64,000 bases of DNA, taken from contig CAVVFJ010000011.1 of NCBI GenBank assembly GCA_963747425.1, positions 1 through 64,000 of the forward strand, written 5' to 3'. How positions within the stretch are numbered: position 1 is the stretch's first letter; each line of letters starts with the position of its first letter. Origin of the DNA: DASUPK01 sp963747425 (GTDB lineage: Bacteria > Actinomycetota > Thermoleophilia > Solirubrobacterales > 70-9). The notes under the pieces are model-generated. The model was given only the letters and a program-made list of their open reading frames with translations. It made no database searches and was not told the origin of the DNA. The position numbers and the translations under genes were made by a program. Positions 1 to 8,944 of the stretch are shown in pieces.

Positions 1-27
1 CGACATGCTTCGCTCGGAGGTGACTGC

Positions 28-973
28 ATGAAGGCGGTGGCGGCGTGAGAGCACGGCGGCCCGGAGGTGCTGGCCGTCGAAGAGGTGGAGCGGCCGACGC
101 CGGCCGCGGACGAGATCCTGATCGAGGCGGCGGCCATGGGCCTCAACCCGGTCGACACGCAGGTCCGGGCCGGCTCCTGGGTACCTGACGAGATGGGCCG
201 CCCGCCGATGATCCTCGGCTGGGACGTGGCCGGCATGCCGGTGGAAACGGCAGGCAGCGATCTCCCGTTCGGCCGCGGCGACAGGGTGTTCGGGATGCCC
301 CGTTTCCCGCAGCTCGCACGCTGCGACGCCGAGTACGTCACGGCCCCGGCCGCGCACATGGCCCGTGCGCCGGATTCCCTCACCGATCCGCAGGCCGCGG
401 CCCTGCCGCTGGCGGGGCTCACCGCCTGGCAGGCACTCGTCGACGTGGCCCGCGTCTCGCAGGGCGATCGCGTCCTGGTCCAGGCCGCGGCCGGCGGGGT
501 GGGGCACCTCGCCGTGCAGATCGCTAAGGCCCGCGGCGCCCATGTGGTGGGCACCGCGCGGGCGGAGAAACACGACTTCCTGCGAGAGCTGGGGGTGGCT
601 GAGCCGATCGACTACACAGCCGGCCCAATCGAGTCGGCGATCTCCGACATCGACGTGGCACTCGATCTCGCCAACGAGGATGAGGGAGGGCCTGCTCGCC
701 TCGCTCGCCACGCTCCGAAGGGATGGTCTGCTCGTCGTGGTCGCCGGTGACCTGACGGAGGCATTGAAGGATGGCGCGAAGGAGCAGGGAAAGCGTGCCG
801 AGGAGATGCTGGTGACGCCCGATCGGGTCGCCCTCGAGTCCCTCGCCCAGCTCGCAGATGAAGGGCGGCTCACCGTGCACGTCGATGAGGTCTTCCCGAT
901 CGACCAGATCACGGATGCGCACCGGCGCCAGGAATCCGGCCGCGTCAAGGGCAAGTTGGCGATCGTTCACTGA
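28..973 (+). CDS. NADPH:quinone oxidoreductase-like (MDR family), composite
   Basis: A zinc-independent medium-chain dehydrogenase/reductase that would transfer hydride from NADPH to a quinone or enone in the cytoplasm. The GroES-like half comes first, then the Rossmann segment with the nucleotide-binding motif AAAGGVGHLAVQ near residue 150, and the family's C-terminal end GKLAIVH. The ATG at 28 has a good ribosome site (GGAGG at 17-21) and begins MKAVAA, the usual opening of these proteins, but codon 7 is TGA (46-48). A frame switch near 675-690, in a G-rich run, is needed to join the two parts. Either the gene is broken or the sequence has two errors; the conserved continuation favours errors. 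Length after joining (about 314 residues) is normal for the family. Confidence 0.8.
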
Positions 974-1008
974 TCAGAGCCCCCTCCACGCGGTACGGTG
1001 CCCATGCC

Positions 1009-1603
1009 TTGACTCTCGTCCTGATCATCGTGGGGATCCTCGTCCTGCTCGGACTGGCCGCCCTGCTGCTCTACAACCGGATGGTGTCCCGCCGCAACGC
1101 GGTCGACAACAGCTGGGCGCAGATCGAGGCCGCGCTCCAGCGGCGCCATGACCTGATCCCGAACCTGGTCGAGTCGGTCAAGGGCTACGCCGAGCACGAG
1201 AGGTCGACCTTCGAGGAGGTCACCAAGGCCCGCTCAGGCGCCGTCGCCGCCAAGGCGCCGGGCGCGCAGGCCGCCGCCGAGGACTTCCTGACTGCCGCGC
1301 TCGGCCGGCTGATGGTCGTCGCCGAGCAGTACCCGCAGCTGCGCGCCACCGAGAACTTCCAGCAGCTCCAATCCTCTCTCGGAGACCGAGGACCAGATCC
1401 AGATCACCCGCCGCGTCTACAACGACACGGTCCAGACCTACAACACGATGATCCAGCAGTTCCCGGCGTCCCTGGTCGCCAACCAGTTCCACTTCGAGCC
1501 GCGGCAGTTCTTCGACGCGCCGAAGGAGGCCGAGGCGACGCCGGAGGTGAGCTTCTCGCAGGACGGCGTGACGGGGGCGGCGGCGGAGAAGCCGAAGACC
1601 TGA
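1009..1603 (+). CDS. LemA family membrane protein (one frame switch)
   Basis: LemA proteins have one N-terminal membrane helix and a long helical domain outside the membrane; their function is poorly known. Here a hydrophobic segment at residues 3-23 is followed by the family core, including NSWAQIEAALQRRHDLIPNL. The frame changes near 1375; after it the expected end resumes (TEDQIQITRRVYND, then NQFHFEP) and stops at 1601-1603. Joined length is about 197 residues, typical for LemA. I chose TTG 1009 because the nearby ATG at 1004 is followed directly by a stop. The gene sits 7 bases before a DUF2207 gene, a pairing often seen in bacteria, so the two proteins probably work together. Confidence 0.88.
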
Positions 1604-1610
1604 GCTCCGG

Positions 1611-3439
1611 ATGCCGCGCCGCAGCCTGATCGCCGTCCTCGTTGTGCTGGGCGCATTGCTGGCAATGCCCGCATCGGCGCTCGCGAGCGCCGACATCACC
1701 GATGCCGACGTGAGCCTCCGGCTCGCGCCGGATGCGAGCCTGCTCGTCAAGGAGCGCCTCACGTTCGACTATGAGGGCACCTATCACGCGTCCTACAGGG
1801 ACATTCCGTTGTCGGGGTCTGAGTCGATCGACGCGAACAGCATCAGCATCCGCGAGGGGAACCGCGTCTACCAGCCAGGCGGCTGCACGACCTACGGCTG
1901 CACGGACCAGACGGGCAGGTTCGGCGTGACGCAGGCGCCGGACGGGGGGGCGATCCGCATCGTCTGGCACCACAACGCGAGCAACGAGCAGCGGACCTTC
2001 ATCCTCTCGTACCGGGTGGCGGCCCGCGAGCACGTTCGCGCCTACGACGACGTGATCGACGTCTACTGGAAGGTCTGGGGAGACCAGTGGGATTTCAGCC
2101 TCGATCACCTCACGGCGGACCTGAAGAACCCGGCACTGGATCCAGCCAACCCGCTCTATCGCGTCTGGGGTCATCCCCGGGACGTCGAGGGCAAGACCGT
2201 CCGTGGACAGGGAAAGGCGACCCTCGAGGCCTCGGACATACCGGCGCATCAGTTCGTGGAGTTGCGAGTGACGATCCCCCGCACCAAGGGACAGGACGTG
2301 AGCGCGGCCGGCGTGCACAGCGGAAACGGCCTGCCGGCGATCCTCGCCGAGGAGCAGGGCCTGACCGACGACTTCAACTCGCCCTGGAACAAGACCAAGC
2401 GATTCGTGGCGCACCACGCCGAGCTGCTCGCAGGCCTGGTCACCGCGCTCCTGCTGCTGATCCTGGCGTTGATGCTCTGGCTGGCGCGCGAGCATCCGAC
2501 GTCCACCGGGAAGTACGTCCCCGAGCCGCCCGACGACGCGAGTCCGGCGCTCGCCTACGGGCTGGCCCACGAGGGTGAGGACTCGAGCAACACGGTGCTC
2601 GCCACGCTGCTCGACCTGGTCGACCGCGGCTATTACGACACCAAGAACGCCACCACCGAGGACGAGAAGCTAGACCTCGCCATCTCGAAGGCGAGCAAGC
2701 GACCGAGCGCGAAGCTCGAGACCTACGAGCAGGAGACGCTGTCGACTTCTTCGACGAGCTGGTCGGCGACGAGACCGTGGCGATGAGCGAAATGAAGGAC
2801 CGGATCCCGGAGCACAGCGCCACCTGGCGAGCGCGCTGGGAGGCCATGACCAACGCCCTCAACAAGGCGGACTGGGGGCAGCTCGTGTGGGACCGCAACC
2901 TCAATCCGCTCAGCGTGCTGATCGCCTTGATCGGCGGCGTCCTGGTCGGCGCGATCTGCCTGATCCAGAACAGCGTCGAGAACCACTGGTTCGTGACGGC
3001 GGTGATCGGCGCGGTGGGGGTTGCGATCGTCGCGTTCTGGCCGGCGCGCCGCCTGAAGCGCCTCGGCCGCGAGTACCGCGAGCGCTCCGCCAAGTGGGAG
3101 TCGTTCGAGCGCTGGACCGACGACTTCCCGCGCCTCGACGACGATCCGCCCGCGACGCTCAAGCTCTGGAAGCGGATCCTGATCTACGGCGTCGCATTCG
3201 GAACGGCGGACCGGATGATCAAGTCCGGCCGCATCCCCGAGCCGGTGCTGCAGAGCTCCGACGGCTCGTGGTCATACGGCTACCTGAGCGGCGCCTACGT
3301 CGGCTCGACCTTCAACGCCGGCTCGTTCAGCTCCGGCTTCTCCTCACAGGTCGCACCCGAGTCCTCCAGCGGAGGGGGCGGCGGCTTCAGCGGTGGCGGC
3401 GGTGGAGGAGGGGGCGGTGGCGGCGGAGGAAGCTGGTAA
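1611..3439 (+). CDS. DUF2207 membrane protein with poly-glycine tail (one frame switch)
   Basis: Secreted-domain membrane protein of unknown function, partner of the preceding LemA gene. A signal peptide (residues 1-28, ending ASALASA) leads into an extracellular beta-rich domain, then a membrane helix near residues 269-290, a cytoplasmic linker, and two more helices coded at about 2905-2965 and 2990-3040. The C-terminus is a glycine run ending in SW, typical of DUF2207 proteins. One frame switch near 2740 joins the parts: the first frame ends in Ser-rich nonsense, while the other gives FFDELVGDETVAM. Joined length is about 609 residues. The stop lies 4 bases from the convergent NTF2-like gene. 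Confidence 0.86.
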
Positions 3440-3443
3440 GTCC

Positions 3444-3842
3444 TCATTCGAGGCCGGCGGCCTTCAGCGCCGTGCCGCGGTCGTAGAACTCCTGGACGCG
3501 GATGCACTTGTCCTCGTCGTCGAAGCTGAAGACCTGGGCGATCTTGTCGGAGATCTGCAGGCCGGTGATCTCGTTGCGGGCCCAGCGGTAGGCGATGACG
3601 ACGACGTGGTCGCCGGCGTCGATCAATTCCTCCGGCGCGAACTTGAGCTGGCCGACGGCGTTCCGCCACCGGGTCCAGAACTCCTGCACTCCCTCGAAGC
3701 CCTTGTAGGTCCCGGGGAATGGGTCGCGCTCGGGGGCGACCCACTCGACCTCAGGGCTCATGTGCTCGAGCACCCAGCGCGGGTCCTCGGCGTTCCAAGC
3801 CTCGAACCCCTCCCTGACCAGATTGACGCGATCGACAGCCAT
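3444..3842 (-). CDS. NTF2-like (SnoaL-type) protein, copy a
   Basis: A 132-residue one-domain protein of the NTF2/SnoaL alpha+beta barrel family, whose members are small enzymes or ligand-binding proteins. It opens VREGFEAWNAEDPRWVLEHM, the classic first helices of the fold, and ends with the strand pattern VQEFYDRGTAL. It is clearly related to the second NTF2-like gene on the other side of the GMC oxidase (shared EAWNA, MSPEVEW, GTY-G, AVGQL and EELIDAG segments), so the two arose by duplication. It lies 18 bases downstream of the oxidase gene in the same operon. A role linked to the oxidase substrate or product is inference. Confidence 0.85.
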   Translation of the reverse strand: MAVDRVNLVREGFEAWNAEDPRWVLEHMSPEVEWVAPERDPFPGTYKGFEGVQEFWTRWRNAVGQLKFAPEELIDAGDHVVVIAYRWARNEITGLQISDKIAQVFSFDDEDKCIRVQEFYDRGTALKAAGLE

Positions 3843-3860
3843 ATCGACGCTGCGAAAACT

Positions 3861-6239
3861 CTATTCGATGCCGGCGGCCGCGTAATCGGCGATCGCCATC
3901 ACGGTGAGCTGCGGGTTGACGGTCACCGACGAGGGGAAGACGCTCGCGTCGCAGACGTAGAGGTTCTCCGTCCCGTGCACGCGAAAGCGCTCGTCGACGA
4001 CGCCCTTGGCGGGGTCGCGGCTCACGGCGTTGCCGCCTTGTGGATGGGAGGTGTGGAGCCCGATGTCGGTGTTGTCGCGGACGATCTCGTCGAGCTCGTC
4101 CACCTGCTCGGGCGAGGTGTAGGAGATCGAGCGGAAGGTCATCGGCATGACCCGCAGCGCGCCGCTCGCGAAGTGGATCCGGGCGGCGAGCTTCGTCCCT
4201 TTGAGCAGGAGCTTCAGGTCCGATTCGGCGGGCTCGTATTCGAGCTTCATGCCCCTGCCGCGGAAGCCGGGCTTGACGGTGGCGTTCGACTGCGAGCCGA
4301 CCACGACTCCGATGCAGCTCAGGTGGGCGTAGCGGCGCATGTTGTGGAAGTGGTCGGAGAACCAGCCCGGCATCAGCAGCGCCTGCGTCCCGACCGGGTT
4401 GAACCAGGACTCGAGGATGAGCTGGTCCTCTCCGGTCGGGCGGTAGCCGTGGGTGATCTGGAGGCCGTCGAACGAGTTGAGCTTCTCCTCGAAGTCGGCC
4501 GTCAGCGGAGCGCCGACGTTGAAGGAGAGGCCGGTTCCGGCCCGCTGTCCGCCGAGATTGCTGCGCTGGAGCAGCAGGCTCGAGGCCAGGGCCCCGCCCG
4601 CGACGACGACCGTCTTGGCGGCCACCCGGAGCCGGCGGCCGTCCGAGAGCGTGCAGCGGACCTCGGTCGCGCGGCCCCCGCGCGTCTCGATCGTGTCCGC
4701 CAGGCACTCGCTGAAGATCCGGACCGCGCCCGGGAAGTCGCGCTGGGCGCGCGGGAGGATGTTGTCGAGCGCGGAGAGCTTCTTGCCGTAGGCACAGCCG
4801 ATGTTGCAGTAGCCGGAGCCGAGGCAGTCCTTGATGTTGGCGTCGACCACGCCGCCCTCACCGTCAAGGCCGAGCTCCTCGATGCCCTTGGCCATCTTCG
4901 AGCCGCCCTTCTCGAGGTACTTGTTGTCCTCCTGGCTGTAGACGGGGAGCCACTCCCGCAGCTGCTCGAATGACTTCAGAAAGCGATCCTCGTCGATGCC
5001 GGCGTCGAGCCCATCCGTGTCGTTCCAGCGCTGCAGGGTGTGCGGCGGGATGTCGTAACAGACCGCGTTGTTGACCACCGTGCTGCCGCCGACGCATTTC
5101 CCCTGCAGCACCTGGAACCGGGTGTCGGTCGACATCTGCAGCCCGCCGTCGTTCAGGAGGTTCGCGAACTGCACGCGCTCGTCCTCGCTGAAGTCTCTGG
5201 GGTTGACGTACTTGCCGCCCTCCAGCAGCACGACCTCCCGGCCACGCTCCGCGAGGCGATAGGCGAGCACCGAGCCCGCGGCGCCGCTGCCGACGATCGC
5301 GACGTCCGCGGTGATGCGCTCGGCGTCCACCTCGTTCGGCTCGCTCACGTCGAGGGTGGCGAGCTTGCCCACCCTCTTGATGACCTTCTCGTAGCGCTTG
5401 CGCTTCGAGAACGGGACGTAGCCCGTCGAACCGGCCGTGCGCGGATCGCCGTAATAGCCGATGATCACCATCTGCTGAGCCCCGGCGAGGATCGCCTGAC
5501 TGAGCTTGCGGAGCCGGGTGGGCAGGCGACGCTCCACGACGTCGGTGAAGAAGCAGCGCTCGATGAAGGCGAGGCGGCGCTCGGGTGCCATCAGGGCGAA
5601 CGGCGGCCGCAGCCGGAGCAGCGGGTAGACCGTGAGCGCGGTGAAGGCGAGCGCGGCCACGTTCTTGTTGCGCGCGGTGAGGGAGTCGAGGAAGTCATCG
5701 ATCCCGGACGCGATCTGCTCGGGGGTCAGCTCCTCCTTCGGTCCCATCACGAGGATCTCGGCCATCGCCATCGCCGTGATGAACTGGTGCGGCCAGAGGT
5801 AGCGAAGGCCGTACCGGCCCTTGACGGCGGAGTGCTGCAGCAGCGCGAGCACCAGCGCCACTGCGGCCGCCGCCGCCGCCCAGATCAGGAGCTGGAGCGT
5901 CGAGCTCAGGCTGGTGCCGAGAGGCGAGCCGAAGGTGCCCTCGACGCTGTCGTGGTTGCCGAACGCCAGCATCAGGAGAAGCGCGCCGACGATCAGCAGG
6001 TGACCGAGGACGACCAGCTGCGTGGCCCAGCCGTTCTGGCGCACGTTGCCGGCCGCGATGAAGCAGAGGACGCAGAACAGGCCGTCCTTGGCGAAGGAGT
6101 TCGCGACGAAGGGGAACTCGGCGGAGGCGAAGAGGCCGAGCACGGGATAGAGAATGGCCTGCGCGAGGAAGAAGACGGTGAAGAAGCGGAGCGCCAGCTC
6201 CAGTCGCCGCTCGGGAGCTGTCAGCTCAGGAGCTTGCAC
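3861..6239 (-). CDS. Membrane-anchored GMC oxidoreductase, long-chain alcohol oxidase-like
   Basis: A 792-residue flavoenzyme that would oxidise an alcohol, probably a lipid alcohol or sterol-like substrate at the membrane. Four hydrophobic segments lie in residues 17-135. A helical linker follows, then the FAD-binding GSGAAG at 317-322 and the second FAD segment VLQGKCVGGSTVVNNAVC. The C-terminal GMC signature has His729/His732 (HTSHPQGG) and Asn775 (VNPQL), matching the His/Asn active-site positions of the family. A Cys-rich stretch (CLGSGYCNIGCAYG) resembles long-chain alcohol oxidases. Start is GTG, overlapping the end of the upstream NTF2-like gene by 14 bases, so translation is probably coupled. 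No frame damage. Substrate is not shown by the sequence. Confidence 0.87.
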   Translation of the reverse strand: MQAPELTAPERRLELALRFFTVFFLAQAILYPVLGLFASAEFPFVANSFAKDGLFCVLCFIAAGNVRQNGWATQLVVLGHLLIVGALLLMLAFGNHDSVEGTFGSPLGTSLSSTLQLLIWAAAAAAVALVLALLQHSAVKGRYGLRYLWPHQFITAMAMAEILVMGPKEELTPEQIASGIDDFLDSLTARNKNVAALAFTALTVYPLLRLRPPFALMAPERRLAFIERCFFTDVVERRLPTRLRKLSQAILAGAQQMVIIGYYGDPRTAGSTGYVPFSKRKRYEKVIKRVGKLATLDVSEPNEVDAERITADVAIVGSGAAGSVLAYRLAERGREVVLLEGGKYVNPRDFSEDERVQFANLLNDGGLQMSTDTRFQVLQGKCVGGSTVVNNAVCYDIPPHTLQRWNDTDGLDAGIDEDRFLKSFEQLREWLPVYSQEDNKYLEKGGSKMAKGIEELGLDGEGGVVDANIKDCLGSGYCNIGCAYGKKLSALDNILPRAQRDFPGAVRIFSECLADTIETRGGRATEVRCTLSDGRRLRVAAKTVVVAGGALASSLLLQRSNLGGQRAGTGLSFNVGAPLTADFEEKLNSFDGLQITHGYRPTGEDQLILESWFNPVGTQALLMPGWFSDHFHNMRRYAHLSCIGVVVGSQSNATVKPGFRGRGMKLEYEPAESDLKLLLKGTKLAARIHFASGALRVMPMTFRSISYTSPEQVDELDEIVRDNTDIGLHTSHPQGGNAVSRDPAKGVVDERFRVHGTENLYVCDASVFPSSVTVNPQLTVMAIADYAAAGIE

Positions 6240-6639
6240 CGGAGCGATCGCCGCGCACGGCGCTCAGCGCCGCGCTGCGGTCGTAGTACTCGCGGACGCG
6301 GACGCACATCCCGTCCTCGAAGTCGTAGACCTGGATCACGCGGTCGGAGATCTCCAAGCCGCTGTGCTCTCCCTTGCCCTGGCGACGGGCCACGACCACA
6401 ACGGACTGCCCCGCGTCGATCAGCTCCTCGATCTTGAAGTTGAGCTGCCCGACGGCGGCCCGCCACTGGGACCAGTAGCGCTCGACGCCGTCGTAGCCGC
6501 GGTAGGTGCCGGGGTCCGGATCGTCCTCGGGCGTGATCCACTCCACCTCCGGAGACATGTGATCGAGCACCCAGGTCCGGTCGCCAGCGTTCCAGGCTTC
6601 ATAGCCCTTCTCCACCAGCTGTACGAGCTCCTCGGACAT
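6226..6639 (-). CDS. NTF2-like (SnoaL-type) protein, copy b
   Basis: First gene of the NTF2-GMC-NTF2 operon, 137 residues, paralogous to copy a. I start it at ATG 6637-6639 (MSEELVQLVEKGYEAWNAG) because a strong ribosome site (AGGAGGGAG) lies just upstream; a longer reading to 6720 adds residues that do not look like the family. The fold pattern is complete: two N-terminal helices, MSPEVEWITPEDDPDPGTY, and the closing strands VREYYDRSAAL. Its last 14 bases overlap the GMC oxidase start. No catalytic residues can be assigned with confidence. Confidence 0.86.
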   Translation of the reverse strand: MSEELVQLVEKGYEAWNAGDRTWVLDHMSPEVEWITPEDDPDPGTYRGYDGVERYWSQWRAAVGQLNFKIEELIDAGQSVVVVARRQGKGEHSGLEISDRVIQVYDFEDGMCVRVREYYDRSAALSAVRGDRSGASS

Positions 6640-6718
6640 CTCCCTCCTCCTCGGAAACGAGTATCCCAGCCTGTTCGCCATTAGGCTTGGCGGCGTTCGG
6701 ATCTGAAAGGGGCTTGGC

Positions 6719-7087
6719 ATGAAGGCGATCGGGAGAATCGCGGTTCCACTCGCAGGGGTGCTGTGCGCCGCGGCCCTGGCAGCTCCGGCGGGCGCCGGCC
6801 AGTCGGCGGCGAGCCGGGTGACCCTGAAGGTCGCCGGCGGCCCTCCGTTTCACGGCCGTGTGATCAGCAAGAACCCCGCCTGCGTCGCCAACCGCAAGGT
6901 CCAGTTGCGGGAGGTCGCCCCGGAGCATGCCTTGATCGACTACGCCGACAACCGCACGAATGGCAAGGGCAAGTGGGTCTTCAGCTCGCAGCTCCAGGGC
7001 GCCACCGTCGTCCAGGCGAAGGTCACTCAGTCGAAGGCCAGCGGCGTCACCTGCCGGTCCGCCCTGTCGCCGCAGAAGGGGCTCTAG
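6719..7087 (+). CDS. Small secreted protein with one Cys pair, function unknown
   Basis: A 122-residue protein I do not recognise. It has a signal peptide of about 27 residues (MKAIGRIAVPLAGVLCAAAL, then an APAGAG cleavage region) and a short mature domain with two cysteines (NPACVAN and GVTCRSAL) that could form a disulfide outside the cell. The rest is beta-prone and basic. It has its own start 79 bases from the divergent NTF2-like start, with the likely ribosome site GAAAGGGG just before ATG 6719. About 140 bases with no recognisable feature follow before the tandem membrane-protein genes. Confidence 0.65.
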   Translation: MKAIGRIAVPLAGVLCAAALAAPAGAGQSAASRVTLKVAGGPPFHGRVISKNPACVANRKVQLREVAPEHALIDYADNRTNGKGKWVFSSQLQGATVVQAKVTQSKASGVTCRSALSPQKGL

Positions 7088-7226
7088 CTTCGGACGTCTT
7101 GGAACGCCTGGTGGAGAGTGGGCGCGCCTTCAGCGGCTAGTCTTCCCGCCTCCGCGCTTGGGGGATCTCGAACGATTAGCCATCCACACGGAGTCGATCG
7201 ATTAGCCGCGCCCGGCGGCTAGACCC

Positions 7227-8944
7227 ATGGCTAGACCACAGGCAACCACGCGACCGGAATCGACGATCGAGAGTCCGCCCGCGCGCGCTCCTGGGCACCG
7301 GATCGGATCGGGGATGCCCAGGTCGAAATCGCCTTGGCCGCAGCAATGGTCGGGGCCATCTTGCTGGGTGTGTGGCTGGGGCGCGACATCACCTTCTCGC
7401 CGGACGAGATGTACTTCTTCGGCTCCAGTCCCCACCTCGACCTGCAGGCGGCCCTCGAGCCCTACAACGGTCACCTGGTTCTCGTCCCCCGCTTGATCTA
7501 TGCCGCGCTGCTGCATACGTCCGGGGCCGACTATCTCCACTTCCGCCTCCTGGGGATCGGCAGCCATTCTCTTGACGACAGCGCTGTTCTTCGTCTTCGC
7601 CAGGCGGCGAGTCGGAGCCCTCGCCGCACTGGCGCCGACGCTCGTGCTGCTGTTCTTCGGGTCCGATTACCTGTCACGCGGTCTCGGGCAACGGATTCAC
7701 GATTCTGCTCACCCAAGCGGCCGGAATCGGTGCCCTCCTCGCGCTGGAGCGTGAGGATCGAAGGGGGGATGCCCTCGCTTGCGCGCTGCTGTTGTTGGCG
7801 GTCGCCACCTACTCCGAGGGGCTTCCCTTTGTGGTCGGCGCGGCGGTGCTGATCCTGCTGGGGCCCGACCGCCGGCGCCGGGCCTGGGTGTTTCTCATCC
7901 CGGCGGTGCTCTACGCGGCATGGCTTCTCTGGTCACACAACCGTGTCGGCGGAGCCGAGGGCAACGTCGACGCTGAGCAATCTTCTGCTTGCCCCGAACT
8001 GGGCGTTCAATTCCTTGGCCTCGAGCGGAGCGTCGCTTGTTGGCCTCAACTACCCTCGCCTCGGCACCGGCTGGGGTCCGACCGTTGCCGTCCTGGCGCT
8101 CCTCGCCCTCGGCCTGAGGCTGTGGCAAGGGAGCATCCCCCGCTTCCTCTGGGCGACGATGGCCGTGCTGGGGACGCTCTGGCTGATGGGGGCGGCGGCG
8201 GCCTCATCCGCCATGCGCGGCGTGCCCGACTCGCCCCGATACATCTACCCCGGGCGCAATTGCCGTCCTGCTCGTCGCGGTCGAGGCAGCGCGGGGAGTG
8301 CGGATCCAGCGTCGAGGCATGACGATCCTCTACGCCGTGGCCGCGGTCAGCCTGGCGACGAACATTGCCCTGCTCCGTGACGGCTCGAGAGACTCGCGGG
8401 CGAAGCCCGGTCTGATTCGGGCGGATCTCACCGCCGTCGAGCTGGACCGAGGACGTCTTGGTCCAAACTTCCCGACCGCCTTCGGTCTGCGTGCGGTGCT
8501 CCGCGAGACCGGCGACGGGAACACGGCCACCGGCTATCTCGCGGCGGTGAGGCAGTTCGGCTCACCGGCGTTCTCGCTGCCGGAGCTCCGGACACAGGGT
8601 GAGCTGACACGGGACGAAGTCGACGCTGCGATTGCCGACGCCAACGGCATCCTCCTGACGGCCAACGAGTCCCCCGCAGGGGGCATTGCGCCCAAATCAG
8701 GGGAAAGGTCGGACAAGGGGTCAGCTTCGAGCTTCCCGCCGGGCGGCGCCGTGCTCCGGTCGAGCGGAACCACCGCCCCGCTGGTCGCTCCGCCGGTTCG
8801 GGAGCGCCTTCACCGTCCCGGCCGGCCAGCTGATCCCCGGGCAAGTGGATGGCGCTCTCGGTGCCGCGCGACTCGGCACCCGATCCCTGGTACGCGGCTA
8901 CCTCGGCCGCGCCGTTGCTGATCTGCAGTCCCCCCGCAAAGTGA
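7227..8944 (+). CDS. GT-C-like polytopic membrane protein, tandem copy A (many frame switches)
   Basis: First of three adjacent paralogs. The composite protein has about 570 residues. Near the N-terminus is a membrane helix (ALAAAMVGAILLGVWLG), then an outside loop with TFSPDEMYFFGSS; the Asp-Glu pair sits where GT-C glycosyltransferases keep their catalytic acid. Many hydrophobic helices follow (ALFFVFARRR, ALAALAPTLVLLFFG, LPFVVGAAVLILLG), and a C-terminal beta-rich domain ends in PDPWYA. Frame switches are needed near 7300, 7560, 7690, 7965, 8255, 8695, 8785 and 8840; no true stop lies between them. The TGA overlaps the next start as TGATG. Substrate unknown; lipid-linked sugar transfer is inferred from the fold and the adjacent DPM1-like gene. 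Confidence 0.66.

Noticed and set aside
46..48. TGA as selenocysteine in the quinone oxidoreductase
   Set aside because: Codon 7 is not a redox position in this family, and no SECIS-like hairpin is visible.
3360..3435. Gly-codon repeat as a microsatellite or CRISPR-like repeat
   Set aside because: It codes for the poly-glycine tail usual in DUF2207 proteins.
3393..4973. Long open frame of 526 codons on the + strand across the GMC oxidase
   Set aside because: It is the antisense shadow of a clear oxidase gene; composition is Val/Asp/Arg-rich with no family pattern.
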